64,000 bases of DNA from Gambelia wislizenii (taxonomy: Eukaryota; Chordata; Lepidosauria; Squamata; Crotaphytidae). Each line of letters starts with the position of its first letter. Within the stretch, counting starts at the first letter, position 1. Position numbers and translations under genes: made by a program. Positions 48,936 through 61,188 of this stretch are shown piece after piece. The notes under the pieces were generated by a model. That model was given only the letters and a program-made list of their open reading frames with translations, was not told the DNA's origin and searched no databases. The stretch is from contig JAUMIR010000004.1 of assembly GCA_030847615.1 (NCBI GenBank), positions 76,043,001 through 76,107,000 on the forward strand, in the 5' to 3' direction.

Positions 48936-50449
48936 CCCCTCCCAGAAAATCTTGCAATTCTTAGAAACAGAATGAATTAGACTTTTTCCTCCAATTTTGG
49001 TTACAGTTTTTTTTCCCAAACTCATCCATTCCTTTCCCCCTCCCCATCTCTTTCTATTATTTACCCAATAGAATGTTTGTGATTTCCCCTCCCCTGTGCC
49101 CTTGTTCTCCAAACATGGGAAGAGAGGTCTCTCCTTCCACTCTTGTTATAATGGATTGATGTTGCTCAGACACCACTTGCAAAAGTGTTAGCCACTACCA
49201 CACTTTTGCTGCTATGTTTAGCAGCGGAGGAATCTACTTTTCTAAAATTCAGTGAGACCATATTGATTGACAGCAAGGCTCAGGACCTTCTCATAGTGGA
49301 TGCCTCTGAGCAGGCTTTTTTAAAAAAACAAAAAGAAACAAGCACTGCACATTTCTTATTCTCACCACTCCTGTCACAATGCCACCCACATTTTAAAAAG
49401 CGAAGGGCTACGTCAGTACATCCAAACTGAAGGCACTTTCACATGGCACCATTTTCTTGTTTCACAGGCCTAGAGTTTGCAACAGCCTTGGGGAATTGAC
49501 ATGGCGCCATGATTTGAGTACAGTAACACATTCAGGAAGCCAGGAGAAACAGCTTGTACAACAGCTTTGCAGAGTATTGGTACTTCTACAGAGGACCAAA
49601 CAGACACATCACCTTTTTGATGACATCTGAAATGTTTGATTTCCCCCTTCTCTTTCTGTGGCACTGATGTTGCTTGCATTATGCGGTGCATAGAAGTTCC
49701 AAGATTTTGTGTTTAATTGTCTATGAGCAGATCTGCCTCAGGGTTTATCCGAGACATAAGTTGAAAGAGAGAGAACACACAAGAGCACACAAGCCTAAAT
49801 GACTAGCTGAGATCCACAAGGGAGTCTCAAGTAGGAAGTGAATTTTTGTCTCCTCAGACAATATGGATGCAGAGATTAAGAGAATAGGGCCGGTCTCTTG
49901 CTGTAAAAATACTGCAGCCTCATGTTTTACTTTGGGTGTAGCAAACCCTGAATGGGATCAGGTACTGTAAGATATATCACATTTTCTTCTGTTACAAGAT
50001 GATGGCCCTTTCCCATTGAAACCATCTTGAAGGCAGATGGCCTCTGACACTGAAATCCACAAATTACCATGAAATTTAGCTTTTCAGAAACCTATGACAT
50101 GAGGAAATACAACCTCTATTTCATCAGTGCAGTCCTCGTTGCCATTGGCCAGGTGATGGACTCTGACAATGGTGTGTCTGTATTGTCACATGTTTCACCC
50201 CTTGCCACATTAAATCTGAGCCCTTAGCCTAAAACTGAGATTCCTGGTGTGCTAGTGACTCCAGATCGGGTGGTTGCCCTGCTATTATCAATTATCTTGT
50301 TCTCATTCACTCTCATACCATCTTCTGATCATCAGGGCCTTGGGTCCAAACTCAGGTTTAACACCAGCTTGTGGTGCTGTAGGATGTTCATTTTATTTTT
50401 TTATTATTTTTCAAAAGTAATTATTAAATTATAATATTTTAATATTATA

Positions 50450-50790
50450 ATTATTAATTTTTCCATCCCTCACAATATAATGAGATGTCAGGGTGGTGTG
50501 CAAGTAAAATAAATGTAGGTAGACACTAAAAATAATATAAAGAGATTAAAAGTATATTAAATAATGTAACAAGTTAAAATATGTTTTAAAGGGTCAAAGG
50601 ATTAAAACAGTTTAAAATCAAGTACATAGACATTTTGGAATAAATCAGTCATGTCCCATTGGCTGTAATGAACAACCATCTTTTTACTTGGTGATAAAAT
50701 AAAGCCAGAGTTGGTGGCAAGTAGGTCTCCAAGGGGATGCATTCCACAGCTGGGGTACCACAGTTGATAAGGCCCTCTCCCATGTCCTTT
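50450..50790 (-). mobile_element. LINE (CR1/L2-type) 3' end
   Basis: TCAGGGTGGTGTGCAAGTAA, a run of ATTAAAATAAA-like units, and CCAAGGGGATGCATTCCACA, GGGGTACCACAGTTGATAAG, GGCCCTCTCCCATGTCC. The minus reading is the post-ORF part of squamate L2/CR1 elements. Confidence 0.65.
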
Positions 50791-50867
50791 TATACAGTAT
50801 TGTTCCCACTGATGGGATACCAGAGGAGCCCTCTCCCTACAACCTCAGTCATTGGGCAGATGTATGT

Positions 50868-50948
50868 TAGTGTTGGACTGTACCTCACATAATTTCTTGC
50901 TATGCTGGCTTGGGCTGATGGGAGTTGCAGTTCAGCACCATCAGTAGG
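50868..50948. repeat. Short dispersed repeat copy
   Basis: TTGCTATGCTGGCTTGGGCT then GATGGGAGTTGCAGTTCAGC: same family. Confidence 0.5.
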
Positions 50949-52228
50949 GGCCATGCTCTTCTTCACCCATTTAATGGGTATTGCCATAACTGATAGTGGG
51001 ATATTATCTTGGTATATGCATGAAGCAGGAAAGGAACTGGTGGCCAAAGGATAAAGGGATTGCTGAAGGTCACGAAGCATGTCAGGATGTTCACAGACCT
51101 TTCCTGAAAATTATATACAAGTTTTCATACAAGAATAATTTCATACAGCAGTCCCATGGATGAAAATATTAATTCATGGGCAGCTGAGTGCTAGTTCTGG
51201 CAGCACCAGAATTTAGGAACTTAAGCCTTCTAGCGTTTTACGTAGACTCCACAATCTTTAACTCACCCCAGTGGGTGGTTGTAGGGTGCTGCCAAGCATG
51301 TCTTTGTTTTTCCTTCAGTTCTGTGGTCCTTTGCTCCAGGGAGGCCTCCTTGCATCATTTTAATGCAGCTTTTGTATTTTACAGTGTATTTGTTTAATGC
51401 CAGGCTTGGCTGCTCTGTTTGCTTCTTATCTTTGCCTTTTCTAATGATGTTTGCTTTATGCCCCTGGCCCAGCCTCTCTCCTCAGCTCCTACCCCAAGCA
51501 TTCAGCATCTCTCATACCTCTCTGCACTGCTGCTGTCATACCAACAAAATCCTCCTCACATCTGCCTCTTTATAGCCACCTCTCACTTCACCTCTTGGCA
51601 CCTGTTTATTTTGCACTCACCCAACGCCTACTACCTGAGTACCTCAAAGTGCTCCAGAAGGACAGCTAAAGATTAAACCATCATTAAAAAAAATTGACAC
51701 ACTTAAATAACAATCAGATTGGAACAAGTCCTGGCTAAGAAATGTCTGTTCCTTCCCTTTTATAACAATGTCTTTAATTTTGATAGACATGATTTTTTAA
51801 AAAGGAAATTGTATCTGGTTTTCCCTTGTAAAGGACTAAACAGCCCTTTTCAAATAAATATTTTTTGAAAACTTTTCTCTAAAGTATGATTATTTCAAGT
51901 AGAGGTTTTCAATCTGAACAAATATATTTGTTTTTATTTATATTGGACATAAGTGCTATGTGTACAGCATCAGTGAAGAATGCAGAAGTAGGCATCTTTT
52001 GCCTACTTGCCTACTCCACTCCTGGAGAAAAAGTTCCAGATATTAAAACAGAAGCCAAACATTTTGATTCTTAACCTTTGCACTAACAACCATTTTAACA
52101 TTTTCCACCTGGTATACAGCCTTAAGTAAGAGACAAACTTATAGTTTGGTATTTCTCCAGGCCATCCTTCCTCCTCCACTTCTCTCCCATGGAACCTTGG
52201 CTTGCCACCCAACAGGACTTACTTAGTA

Positions 52229-52844
52229 CAGTTGTCCCTCCACATTCACAGATTTAAGTATGCACAGCTTGAAAATATTCTTAAACAAATAATAATCCAA
52301 AAAAGCAAGCCATGTTATATAAGGGACACCATTTCACTATGCCATTGCATAGCAAATAGTACTCTACGGTGAACTTGCCATGGGTCAGTGTAAGAGGGAC
52401 ACTCCAAAAAAAGCGATACAAGGACTCCCTGAAACAACATCTCAGGCTCGGCCAAATTGATCACCAACAATGGTCCACCCTGGCCTCACATCGGGAGGTA
52501 CGGAGACGCACTATCCACAATGCTGCAGCCTTATTTGAGAACTCACACAGAACAAGTCTTGAAGAGAAACGACAACGCAGAAAGAATCACAACCCAGAAA
52601 CATCACCCAAGGAGACCTTCTGCTGTGCTTTCTGCAACCGGACTTGTTTATCTCGGATTGGCCTTCTTAGTCATCAGCACACTTGCAGAAAGCGCAGGAT
52701 GAGTCCTTCCTGAATCTTCGTTTGCGAAGAAAAGCCAGAGAGAGAGAGCGAGAGAGGGCATATAATGGGACTTGAGTATTCACGGATTTGGGTATTTATG
52801 GGGGGTCCTGGAACCAAACCCCAGCGAATGTGAAGGGACAACTG
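52229..52844 (-). mobile_element. Tigger-like (TcMar) MITE interrupted by LINE copy E
   Basis: Terminal inverted repeats CAGTTGTCCCTCCAC and its partner GAAGGGACAACTG, with TA on both sides (52,227-52,228 and 52,845-52,846). About 210 bp without the LINE insertion. Internal words CCTGGAACCAAACCCC and AATGGGACTTGAGTATTC match the copy at 54.07 kb in reverse. Confidence 0.88.
52352..52757 (+). mobile_element. LINE copy E inserted in a Tigger-like element
   Basis: About 380 bp of the same LINE 3' end (LLYGELA to zinc knuckle, stop, hairpin) with a long tail of GAGAG repeats. GCATA is repeated at 52,347-52,351 and 52,758-52,762. The flanks rejoin into a Tigger-like MITE also present at 54,070-54,283, which proves the insertion point. 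Early frame has a one-base shift relative to the other copies near 52,410. Confidence 0.92.
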
Positions 52845-53389
52845 TACAGTTATTTGTGTCTGTGACTATACAGGGAAAGCATATTTACCTGCAATATTCC
52901 ACCTGAACCATTAGGGGGACTCTATGATTGGTGCATGATCAAACAGAGGACCCTTGAAATAATTACAATCATCCAGAGTTTGCTTAAAATTACCTATTCA
53001 CAGACACCTGTGCTGGTTAATATTGTGGCTCTTACTTCATATTACAGAGGAAAAAATAAAAAGGTTACATATTGTATCTATCCACAGATGGTTGTTTCCT
53101 GTCTCCCTCCACCCTAACACAAAAATGTTCCCAGGACACTTGTTCAAAGGGTGATGTATTTAGCCGTCAGAGTGAAAGACTCTAAATAGAGCAAAGATAA
53201 TTAGCTTTATAATTGTCCATGTCTGTGGGAGAACAAATTCTGCATTCATCTTACTGGCATGTACCAGCCTCTCCGTTAGGACCACTATCATAGATTTTTT
53301 TTTTAAAGAGTCAAGGAGCTTAATTTCTATGTTAAGTCAAATGTGCAACTCAAAGGGTGCCAAAGTCAATGTGTCAGTTCACTACTGGT

Positions 53390-53431
53390 ATGTGTGTGTG
53401 TGTAGATGAATTAATTATACACACACACACA
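53390..53431. repeat. (TG)n / (CA)n inverted microsatellite pair
   Basis: A TG run at 53,390-53,403 and a CA run at 53,418-53,430 flank TAGATGAATTAATTATA, so the pair can fold into a hairpin. Confidence 0.85.
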
Positions 53432-54069
53432 TTCACACATGCTGGCATTCGTACAAGTCACATTTTTTTTTTACCAACTAGTGTTTTTTTTTTTTTTAAG
53501 GAACAAAACACAGGGTAGTCTTTGGAAGGTTTCAAAAGATTACGATACAGGTGGTGGAAAATTCAGTGATGCAAACACTGCAAGAAAAGAAGGGGAAATG
53601 TTACTGGAGCAAAGGTTTCAAAATGAAATGAATGTACAGAAGGGATTTATCAACCTTGCATGTCCCTTTGCCAGGAAAATAGGAAAATGGGAACTTGTGG
53701 GAGTGGGGTGGAGGGGAAGCATGCTGATGGTCTATGCCGGGAGGGAGGGGGGAAACCTAAGGAATGCTTGGGTGGTGTCCCTTGCTGATGACCTATAAAC
53801 CCTACCAAATTAAAATATAGGCTAACCAGTGTACAGCAAGGTACTGGATGTCATGCTGCAGATGGTGAAGCAACACATTTCTCTTCTCTGATATCATTAT
53901 TCACATGTGGTTACCTGGAGAAAAAGTAGGCTTGTAAATCTTTGCTTTATTTCATTCTTGAATACAAGAATGAAAAATATTGTATGTTTTCTCCTCACTG
54001 GATAAGATTATGTTTTGTGCACTTTTGACAATTTTTTGGTACTTTATAGCAATAGCATTGATATTGATA

Positions 54070-54283
54070 CAATTGTCCCTTCATATTTGTTGGGGTTTGG
54101 TTCCAGGACTCCTTGTGGATACCAAAGCCGTGAATACTCAAGTCCCATTATATGCAATGGCATAGCAAAATGGTGTTCCTTATATAAGATGGCAAAATCA
54201 AGGTTTGCTTTTTGGATTATTATTTTTTTTAAGAATATTTTCAAGCAGTGGATACCAAATCTGTGGATATGGAGGGACAACTG
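54070..54283 (+). mobile_element. Tigger-like MITE, intact
   Basis: Starts CAATTGTCCCTTCATA, ends TATGGAGGGACAACTG, flanked by TA at 54,068-54,069 and 54,284-54,285. Contains GGTTCCAGGACTCC and GATACCAAAGCCGTG, words typical of MER2/Tigger-type elements as I remember them. Confidence 0.88.
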
Positions 54284-54301
54284 TATACCACTTATCAGTG
54301 C

Positions 54302-54458
54302 CAAAACACTTAGCTAATTGCCCCCAACAAGCTGGGTACTCATTTTACTGACCTAGGGAGAATGGAAGGCTGAGTCAACCTTGGAGCCCTTGGGATCAAA
54401 CTCATAACCCTGTAGCTTGCAGTACTGGCATTTAACTACTATGCCACTAGGGCTCCCT
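54302..54458 (-). mobile_element. tRNA-derived SINE, 3'-shortened
   Basis: Minus-strand copy of the family at 10.68 kb: TTGCCCCCAACAAGCTGGG, GTACTCATTTTACTGACCT, GGAAGGCTGAGTCAACC, and the head GCCACTAGGGCTCCC. It abuts the Tigger-like element on its left. Confidence 0.83.
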
Positions 54459-55159
54459 TTAGGACATTTTTTTTTTTTGCAAAAAGAACCCTACATCCCT
54501 TGTTTTGTGAAAAAAAATTTGTGCAAAATACTTTTGTTTTCTTAACAAAATGTTGCCTTTGCACAAAACAACTTTTTCAAAAAGAAATCACAAAGCATGA
54601 AAAATCTCATGGAAACTGACCATTTTCTTGATGGACTTGAGTCTTGAAGTATTGAGGTATCTATTGGGGATGGGAACATTTGTGAGTAGCTACTACATCC
54701 CTTGGAGGAAGCCACAGCACATTAGTAACAAAACAAGCAGTTTGAGATTAGGATGCAGGGCTGTAGTCAGCCTTCCTTGCAAAATGGGACTTGCCACAGT
54801 TCCAGGTAAGAATGCAAAATAAATAACTAAATAAATAAAAATTAAAAATAAATTAAAAAAAATCAAACATCCTGATTAAACAACTGAAACCTCTCTACCT
54901 CTGCCACCAAGTGTCTGTACTTTTTTGAATTGTTAGCATCAGAAAACATGAAAAGAAATACAGTAAGTACAGTTAGTATTGACTCATGCAATAAGGCTAG
55001 ATGGTGGGTTTACAGAGGCTGTATGAAAGCTGAAAATGGTGGAAAATACCTTGAACTAAAATGACTACATCCTTCTTCAGAATTAAGGATGTTAATAGTA
55101 CATGAACAAATAGTACAAAAAAGTGCAAAACAGATGTAATAGTTTGTTCTATTATTATG

Positions 55160-55394
55160 TGAGCATGTTTGTGCCTTCAGGTTACCTGTCAGCTTATGGC
55201 AACCCCATGAATTTCATAGGGCTTACTTAGGTAAAGAATACTTGGGGTGGTTTTGCCAGTTCCTTCCTCTGGAATATACCCTACAGCACCTGGCATTCAC
55301 TGGTGATCTCCCATCCAAGTACTAACTAGAGCTGACCCTGCTTAGTTTCCAAGATCAGACAGGATCTGGTACCTTTAAGGTATATTTAGGCATC
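55160..55394 (-). mobile_element. 5S rRNA-derived SINE with Bov-B-like tail
   Basis: On the minus strand, 55,394-55,280 reads like 5S rRNA: CTGATCTTGGAAACTAAGCA (box A region), GGGTCAG (intermediate element), TTAGTACTTGGATGGGAGAT (box C), GCCAGGTGCTGTAGG. It continues into a SINE body and a tail GGGTTGCCATAAGCTGACAG, CTGAAGGCACAAAC that resembles Bov-B. Internal pol III promoter parts are recognisable but mutated. Known in squamates as 5S-type Sauria SINEs (from memory). Confidence 0.87.
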
Positions 55395-55714
55395 CTATTC
55401 TATAATTAGCAGGTAATAAAATAGTTCTTTTTTTAAACAAACATTCCCTCTCATTCTTATATTGTGCATCAGTACTCCACTTGTCCCAGTGCAGACAGGT
55501 CAAGGGCACAATTCAGCCAAACATGCAGATTTACGCATCACAATTGGCAATATGATAGCACTGCTGAGAACAGTCTAACCTTTCCACTGAATTTCAAGCA
55601 GACTTGCAATCCCCAAAAATGCCTCATGCCACTCCACATGCATTCAAGAGGAGTGCATTGCTATGCTAACTGCTGACAAACATATATGCCAATTTTAATA
55701 ATCAGTGTTTTATT

Positions 55715-55785
55715 TTTCTCTCAGTATTCCATAGTATATACCCTGTTCTCTCTTTCAGTATTCCATAGTATTGTTCTCTCTTTGT
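55715..55785 (+). repeat. Short tandem duplication (AGTATTCCATAGTAT)
   Basis: CAGTATTCCATAGTAT occurs twice about 40 bases apart, each followed within a few bases by GTTCTCTCTTT. The surrounding 55,395-56,900 is T/C-rich with no recognisable gene. Confidence 0.75.
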
Positions 55786-57039
55786 ATCACTTCAGGTTCT
55801 TCTGCATCCTCTCTCTTCCATGGCTTTCCACCAACTGGATTCTCACGTGTCATTCCACCCTGCAGCTCCTTCTAAACCCCTGTCTTTTATCATACACAAG
55901 CCTTACTTTGAATCCTCACCTCTGTTGGCTTTTCTTTCTGCTTCAGCTATCACTCTGTCACCTCAATCTGCACTTATTTTTGTTTGTTTCATCCTCATTT
56001 GTTATTCCACTTTGTTCTTTGAGCTTTTTGTACCTTGTTTCTGACCCCCCCCTCCTTACGCTAAAGACTATGATACCAGAACACAAGGTGTTCATTATCC
56101 ACAACGCTCATGCTGAACAAGTTTGGGACACAAACAGTCCATCCAGCATGGCCAGCTCCCTCTAACATGCTGGAAAAGTAATGCCAGCTCCCTAGACAAT
56201 GTCCAAATCCAGGGACAGGATAAGCAGTATTCTCAGAGTCATCCTTGTGATTAATGGGCCTATGAGGTCCCTAGACATTGGTTCCCACAATCAGGCAGGA
56301 ATGGACTGCAAACAACACATGTTTAGCATTCTTTTCTGCAGAGATGGAAGATCTGTCCAGCTCAGTTTCGCTCAGGTTCTCATCCCCCCATCACCACACA
56401 CACTTTGAAGTTCATTTGATCTCATTTTGCACTAGAATGTCATTTTTTCCATCCACATAGAAAACTTACACAGATTTTTCTCTTAATTTTTAAAGTACGC
56501 ATTTTACCACACTTTCAATGTATGAAATTTGTGTATACTTCTGCAAATATACATATTCTTAAAACAATTTTCCAGTGATTAAAGCATCTGTGTCCAAATT
56601 TCTTCAACTGTTAACCATTAAAAAAAATGTATGCATTGTGTTTACATATTTTTAAAACATACAACTTTTGTGCAACTTTCATTTTTGTGAATAGCATCAC
56701 AAACTTGGAAATGTACAGACTTCTGCAGTATGCAGTATTCCAGTTCATTTTAAGTATCAGGGAAGACAAATTTGGCAATTTTGCACTGAAAGCTAAATAA
56801 AATTTCTCACCAATGTAAACAATGGAACACCCACATTGTTAGCTCTGTGGTTCTCCAGTAGGGTGGGTGCGGGAATAAGCACTGTGACTCTCCCTAGAAT
56901 CAAAGACTTGCAGTGGAATTGGCAGTAACATTTTCTCAAACTTTTGGAACTAGACAGCCTTTTTTTCAGCTGAAAATAAAGGATTTCTGTGGTTTTTCAA
57001 TATATACTTCACAAAAAAGTATGTGTAATCTAAATGCTA

Positions 57040-57270
57040 CAATATGCACATCTAGAAATGTAATGTCACAGTCAGGCACATGTTTTGACAAATTCATGTC
57101 TAATATAAGAACACACAGTAGTCATGAGTGGCTGTAGCACCCTATCCCATATGCTCAATAGCAAAACCAAGGTTGCTGCCATGAAATACATAAAATGGTC
57201 CTTAATGTCTGAACTGCTGCGGGTGAGGGAGAATGCCTTAGGTGCTCTTGGCTGATTAGAGAGGAGGAGG
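57040..57270. repeat. Dispersed repeat pair, member 1
   Basis: ACATCTAGAAATGTAATGTC, AACCAAGGTTGCTGCCAT, ATAAAATGGTCCTTA, CCTTAGGTGCTCTTGGCTG, GAGGAGGAGGA. The same words, in order, occur at 59,665-59,900. Confidence 0.5.
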
Positions 57271-58245
57271 ACAATACCATGTAGGGAAAGAAACATCATT
57301 GAAATCAGCCAGATTGCAGATTGTAGAGGGAAAGACGGAAATAAATTTATTTCATGAAGACTAGAGGTCAGACATAAATGTAGAGAACTCTTATAAAAAA
57401 TGTGTAAAGAACTCTTACATTTGGAGAACTCTGTTCCATTTGTAAGTTTTTCCATACTATTAGTCTAATGAAAATCTCTCTTCATGTATCAATTGTGTGA
57501 GTGCAATGGTATCTCATCCAATCAAACTCATTGCAAGCAAAGAGCTATGAGGCCACTGCCACTAAGTTCACATACCTTCTTTGTCCCACTGTCCATAAAT
57601 TAAGAGAGGACACCTACAGTGGGGACACCAATACCTGTAGACCTCCAAGAAAGGTTTTTACATGTCCTGTAATTCTAAGTGGGACTGCAGAGTGGATAGG
57701 CATACTTAAGCTTTCCTTCTGAGACATCAAAGTCTAATGTGAACACTGAAGATGGGATAAGGAAGCAAGTGGTGAGAGATGGGGCAAACAGTGCAGCCTT
57801 GCTATCTTTTGATCATTTGGAATTCCCTTTATTTGATCAAAGTATGAATCAGGACTATACTCAGTTGACATAGGTAAGGACATAAAGGTAAAGGAAGGCT
57901 TATTAGTGGAGCACCTACTCACTTTTGGCTTTCTGCTTGTACCTTGCTCAATCAGAAAGCCATTTTGAAGTGCAGACAATAAAATACGTTTTATATAAAA
58001 CTATAACTGTATAAAATACTATATAAAATACATTGTCACAGGCACTGATTTAAATGATAATGAAAAGGCTTAATGTCCTCTGATCAGAAAACTTCCAGAA
58101 GTACCCCCATCTTTGTAGTAACTGACAGACCTCTCATTTACAAGTGACTCTGGACTCTTGTAAAAAAAGGTAGGAGATAGGCAGAAGAACAACTATGGAG
58201 AATTAGTGTGGATTTCATTGTGTTATTAATGGATTTTTATATATA

Positions 58246-58550
58246 CACTCTGCCCTCAATATCCATGGGGGAATTGGTTCCAGGACCCCCCATGGATACC
58301 AAAATCCACAGATGAGCAAGTCCATTTTTATAAAAATGGTGATGATATGAATGCGGACACTTCACAGGAAAGCCCTGAGCTGCTAGTCATGCTGCTTCTT
58401 TCCCTCAAAAGTGCATAGCTACCCACAACTGTGAATTTGTCGGCTGCAGCAAGAGTTTCTGGATTCTCACCCGCCACCAATATTTTTTTTTCTGATCCAC
58501 GGTTGGTTGAATCTATGGATACAGAACCTGCAGGTACAGAGGGATGACCA
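58246..58550 (+). mobile_element. Tigger/MER2-like element
   Basis: Left end CACTCTGCCCTCAATATCC, then GGTTCCAGGACCCCCCATGG and ACCAAAATCCACAGATG; right end GATCCACGGTTGGTTGAATC, TACAGAGGGATGACCA. TA flanks both ends (58,244-58,245 and 58,551-58,552). This is the organisation of the non-autonomous Tigger family MER2, recalled from mammals. Confidence 0.85.
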
Positions 58551-59664
58551 TATAGCAAATATATGTATAGCTATCTATGTTCATGCTTTGTTTTGGTGGC
58601 CTTTTAAAAAATGCTCTGGACTGCTCTGAACACTAAGGAAAAGGACAGGACAGAAAACCAAATGAACATTAGCATCGGAGACAGAACTACTCTAATATAT
58701 ATCTTTATATACCTTTGAGTTCAGCTGCATGCAAGCACTCTTTTATACCTGTGTTCTGAAACTGTAAGTAAAACATAAAAGCACAAGGCTATATACTGTT
58801 AGTATCATAGCTAAAGACATCACATGCTGCTTCGAAATTTCACAGCAGTTGTATTCCCTGAAGCACTTTCATATCTGGTGTTTTGAGAACACGATTATAG
58901 CATAGCACAAGCTATTATAGCTAGAATTTGTTGTATTGTAAATAATTACATAGTAGGAAAAATTCCTCCTCTGGCAGGTGAATTGACTAGGTCTCAGCTA
59001 ATAATTGTTTTCTAGACTCTACTGACTAGGATTATATAATTCTTGAACAAGCAGGAGTGAAAATTCTTTCAAGTCTCTCATTTTGCACTTGAATAGGTTA
59101 ACTATCTGCCTTCATCTATGGATGAAGCTTTGTGATGTGGCGAGCTAACACTGCTGTCAGAGATTACAGCAATTTGTTGCTCGAGCACCATACAGGGAAG
59201 CTTATATTAACCAGAAATGAAGAGATCCCTTTCCTCAGGTGAGGCAACCCAATAGAGGAGGAAGAGAAACTCTAGAGACGCATGACAAAAAAAAGAAAAG
59301 AAAAGGAAAAAAAAGACACAGGGCTTTTACAGACAGTGAGCTATGATATTCAACTCAAATACAAAGAGGAACTTTTATAAGGATTGGTGGACACCTACAA
59401 GGTTGCCTATGGCCAGACAGCCACTGCTGCAAGCCCTCATCCTAACCAGAAAACTGAGGTCTTCCAGCAGTCTGCACAACTGAAAATTTGTATTAGGCAT
59501 TTCTCTCCTTAGCATCAGAGGCACGCCAAGGAGTTTCCACCCCTATGCAACAAGAGCTCTGGCATACAGCCTTTCTGTGCCTGAGACTCCTTGAGATCTA
59601 CACACATTTGTAGATCGCATTTAAACATTTTTGGGGTGTGTGGAACCTCATCATTCTAAAGCAT

Positions 59665-59900
59665 ACATCTAGAAATGTAATGTGCAAATGAGCCAAGTAT
59701 ATGTTTGGGTAAATGCACGTATCACAGTACACACAGTCAAGAGCAAGGATAAGCTTCAGGTTCACATTAAATATATACAAAATTGCAAACCAAGGTTTGC
59801 TGCCATTTAATGCAAGAAATGGCCCTTACTTTGTGAAGAGCTTGGAAAGGTCTTAGGTGCTTTCATTGTTCAATGAGGAGGAGGAAGAGGAGGAGGAGGA
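59665..59900. repeat. Dispersed repeat pair, member 2
   Basis: ACATCTAGAAATGTAATGTG, AACCAAGGTTTGCTGCCAT, GAAATGGCCCTTAC, GTCTTAGGTGCTTTCATTG, then a (GAGGA)-rich tract at 59,875-59,900. Same orientation as 57,040-57,270. Confidence 0.5.
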
Positions 59901-60306
59901 CTGAGGGTGGGAATAGAAACAGACAATTAAAAAGGAAAGAAAAAAAAAGGAGGGATGATAGAGATGGGGGAAGAGAGACCTACAGGTGGGGAAACAGAGA
60001 AAGGGAAGTAACAAATTAGAGCAACAGGACACTTGTAGGATGGGGAGACAGAAAGTAGGGAGGAGGAATGGAGGGCATAGAGATACCTGCTGCAATTCAA
60101 AGAGAAGAGAAAATGCACATGGTATGGGGTAGAGGGAGATAAATGGACTAAAGTAAATGGGCTACAAATGGATCTGTGTGGCTAAATAAGAAAGAGAGCA
60201 AAGAGAGGCTGCAGTAAGTGTTATCATGTAGGGAGAAAAAGAGGGAGGGTTAACTGAAATGAGGGCGCAGAGAAAAGAATGTATGTATCCTAGAGGATAA
60301 GGAGCA

Positions 60307-60418
60307 GGAGGAGACAACCTGTGGCTCTCTAGAGATTTCTAATTACATCGTCCATCATTTCTGACCACAGGCCATGCAAGCTGAAGATGATGGGAGTCCA
60401 ACAAGTTCCCCATCCTTG
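60307..60418. repeat. Short dispersed repeat copy
   Basis: CAACCTGTGGCTCTCTAGAG, CAGGCCATGCAAGCTGAAGA, TGATGGGAGTCCAACA: same family. Confidence 0.5.
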
Positions 60419-61188
60419 AGAAACAAAAGCAGTATGTTCAACTGAATACCACTCACACATTTATAGGGGGGGGTGGCTTTTAAGAGTAATTTATGGACAG
60501 TAATGCCTCCCCCAAGCACACACAAATTAGCCTACATGTAGGAAGTCTTTCCAGTAGATGGGAGGGAGGGGGAGGAGTTGATAGGCCCAGGATTCAGCCT
60601 TCACAAGGAAGCATTTCTACATACAGGCTGGCTAAATAAGTAACTACCAGGTGAGAGCTTAATCATATTATTAATGTACAAATAATCCCAAAAGAGGGGG
60701 TTAAAAAGAAAACATTTGGGTAGAAATGGCCAGAATGCTTCCCCATAGTTGATAAAGTAGCACAGCACTTTTGAATTATGATCCTCAAAGCAATCTGAGT
60801 TGTGAAGACTGCCTAACTGGAAAAAAGAACCGGGGTAGAGGGCTAATAGAGTTATACATATCGTCAGAGACAAAGAACTTAGCAGAGGACGACCTAAGCC
60901 GCAGAACTTCCCGACGTTCCTGCTGATTTTAGTACATAACCAAAAATAGAATAGATGCAATGTCATCAGGCAGGGGAGAAAGGTACTGTTTTATGTGTAG
61001 GTTAAACACCTGCCTTCCTTGGATATTCTCCAAATGAGTGACAAAATGGTGGGAGTTAAGCAATGGACATCTTGGGTGCTATGTGGCACTCAGGGATCAG
61101 CTGCATCAAGATGCACACTTAAAATAAAATAACTCCAGCAGAATGTGCCCCTGAGACAAGGGACATATTACACTTGTGCTTACATATA

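Larger units (their letters stand above)
53940..54640. repeat. Dispersed repeat, copy 2, split by Tigger and SINE
   Basis: The left part (ACAAGAATGAAAAATATTG, CACTGGATAAGATTATG, GTGCACTTTTGAC) and the right part from 54,465 (TTGCACAAAACAAC, AAAAATCTCATGGAAACTGA) match 45,530-45,835. The Tigger-like element and the SINE occupy 54,068-54,458 between them. Confidence 0.5.

Noticed and set aside
55280..55394. 5S rRNA gene
   Set aside because: It is followed by a SINE body and a LINE-like tail, and its promoter boxes are mutated, so it is a retroposed SINE rather than a functional 5S gene.
55686..56165. 159-codon ORF, Leu/Ser/Phe-rich, membrane-like
   Set aside because: The hydrophobic look comes from T/C-rich sequence. 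No homologue recognised, tandem duplication at the start, lies in the presumed FOXP4 intron.
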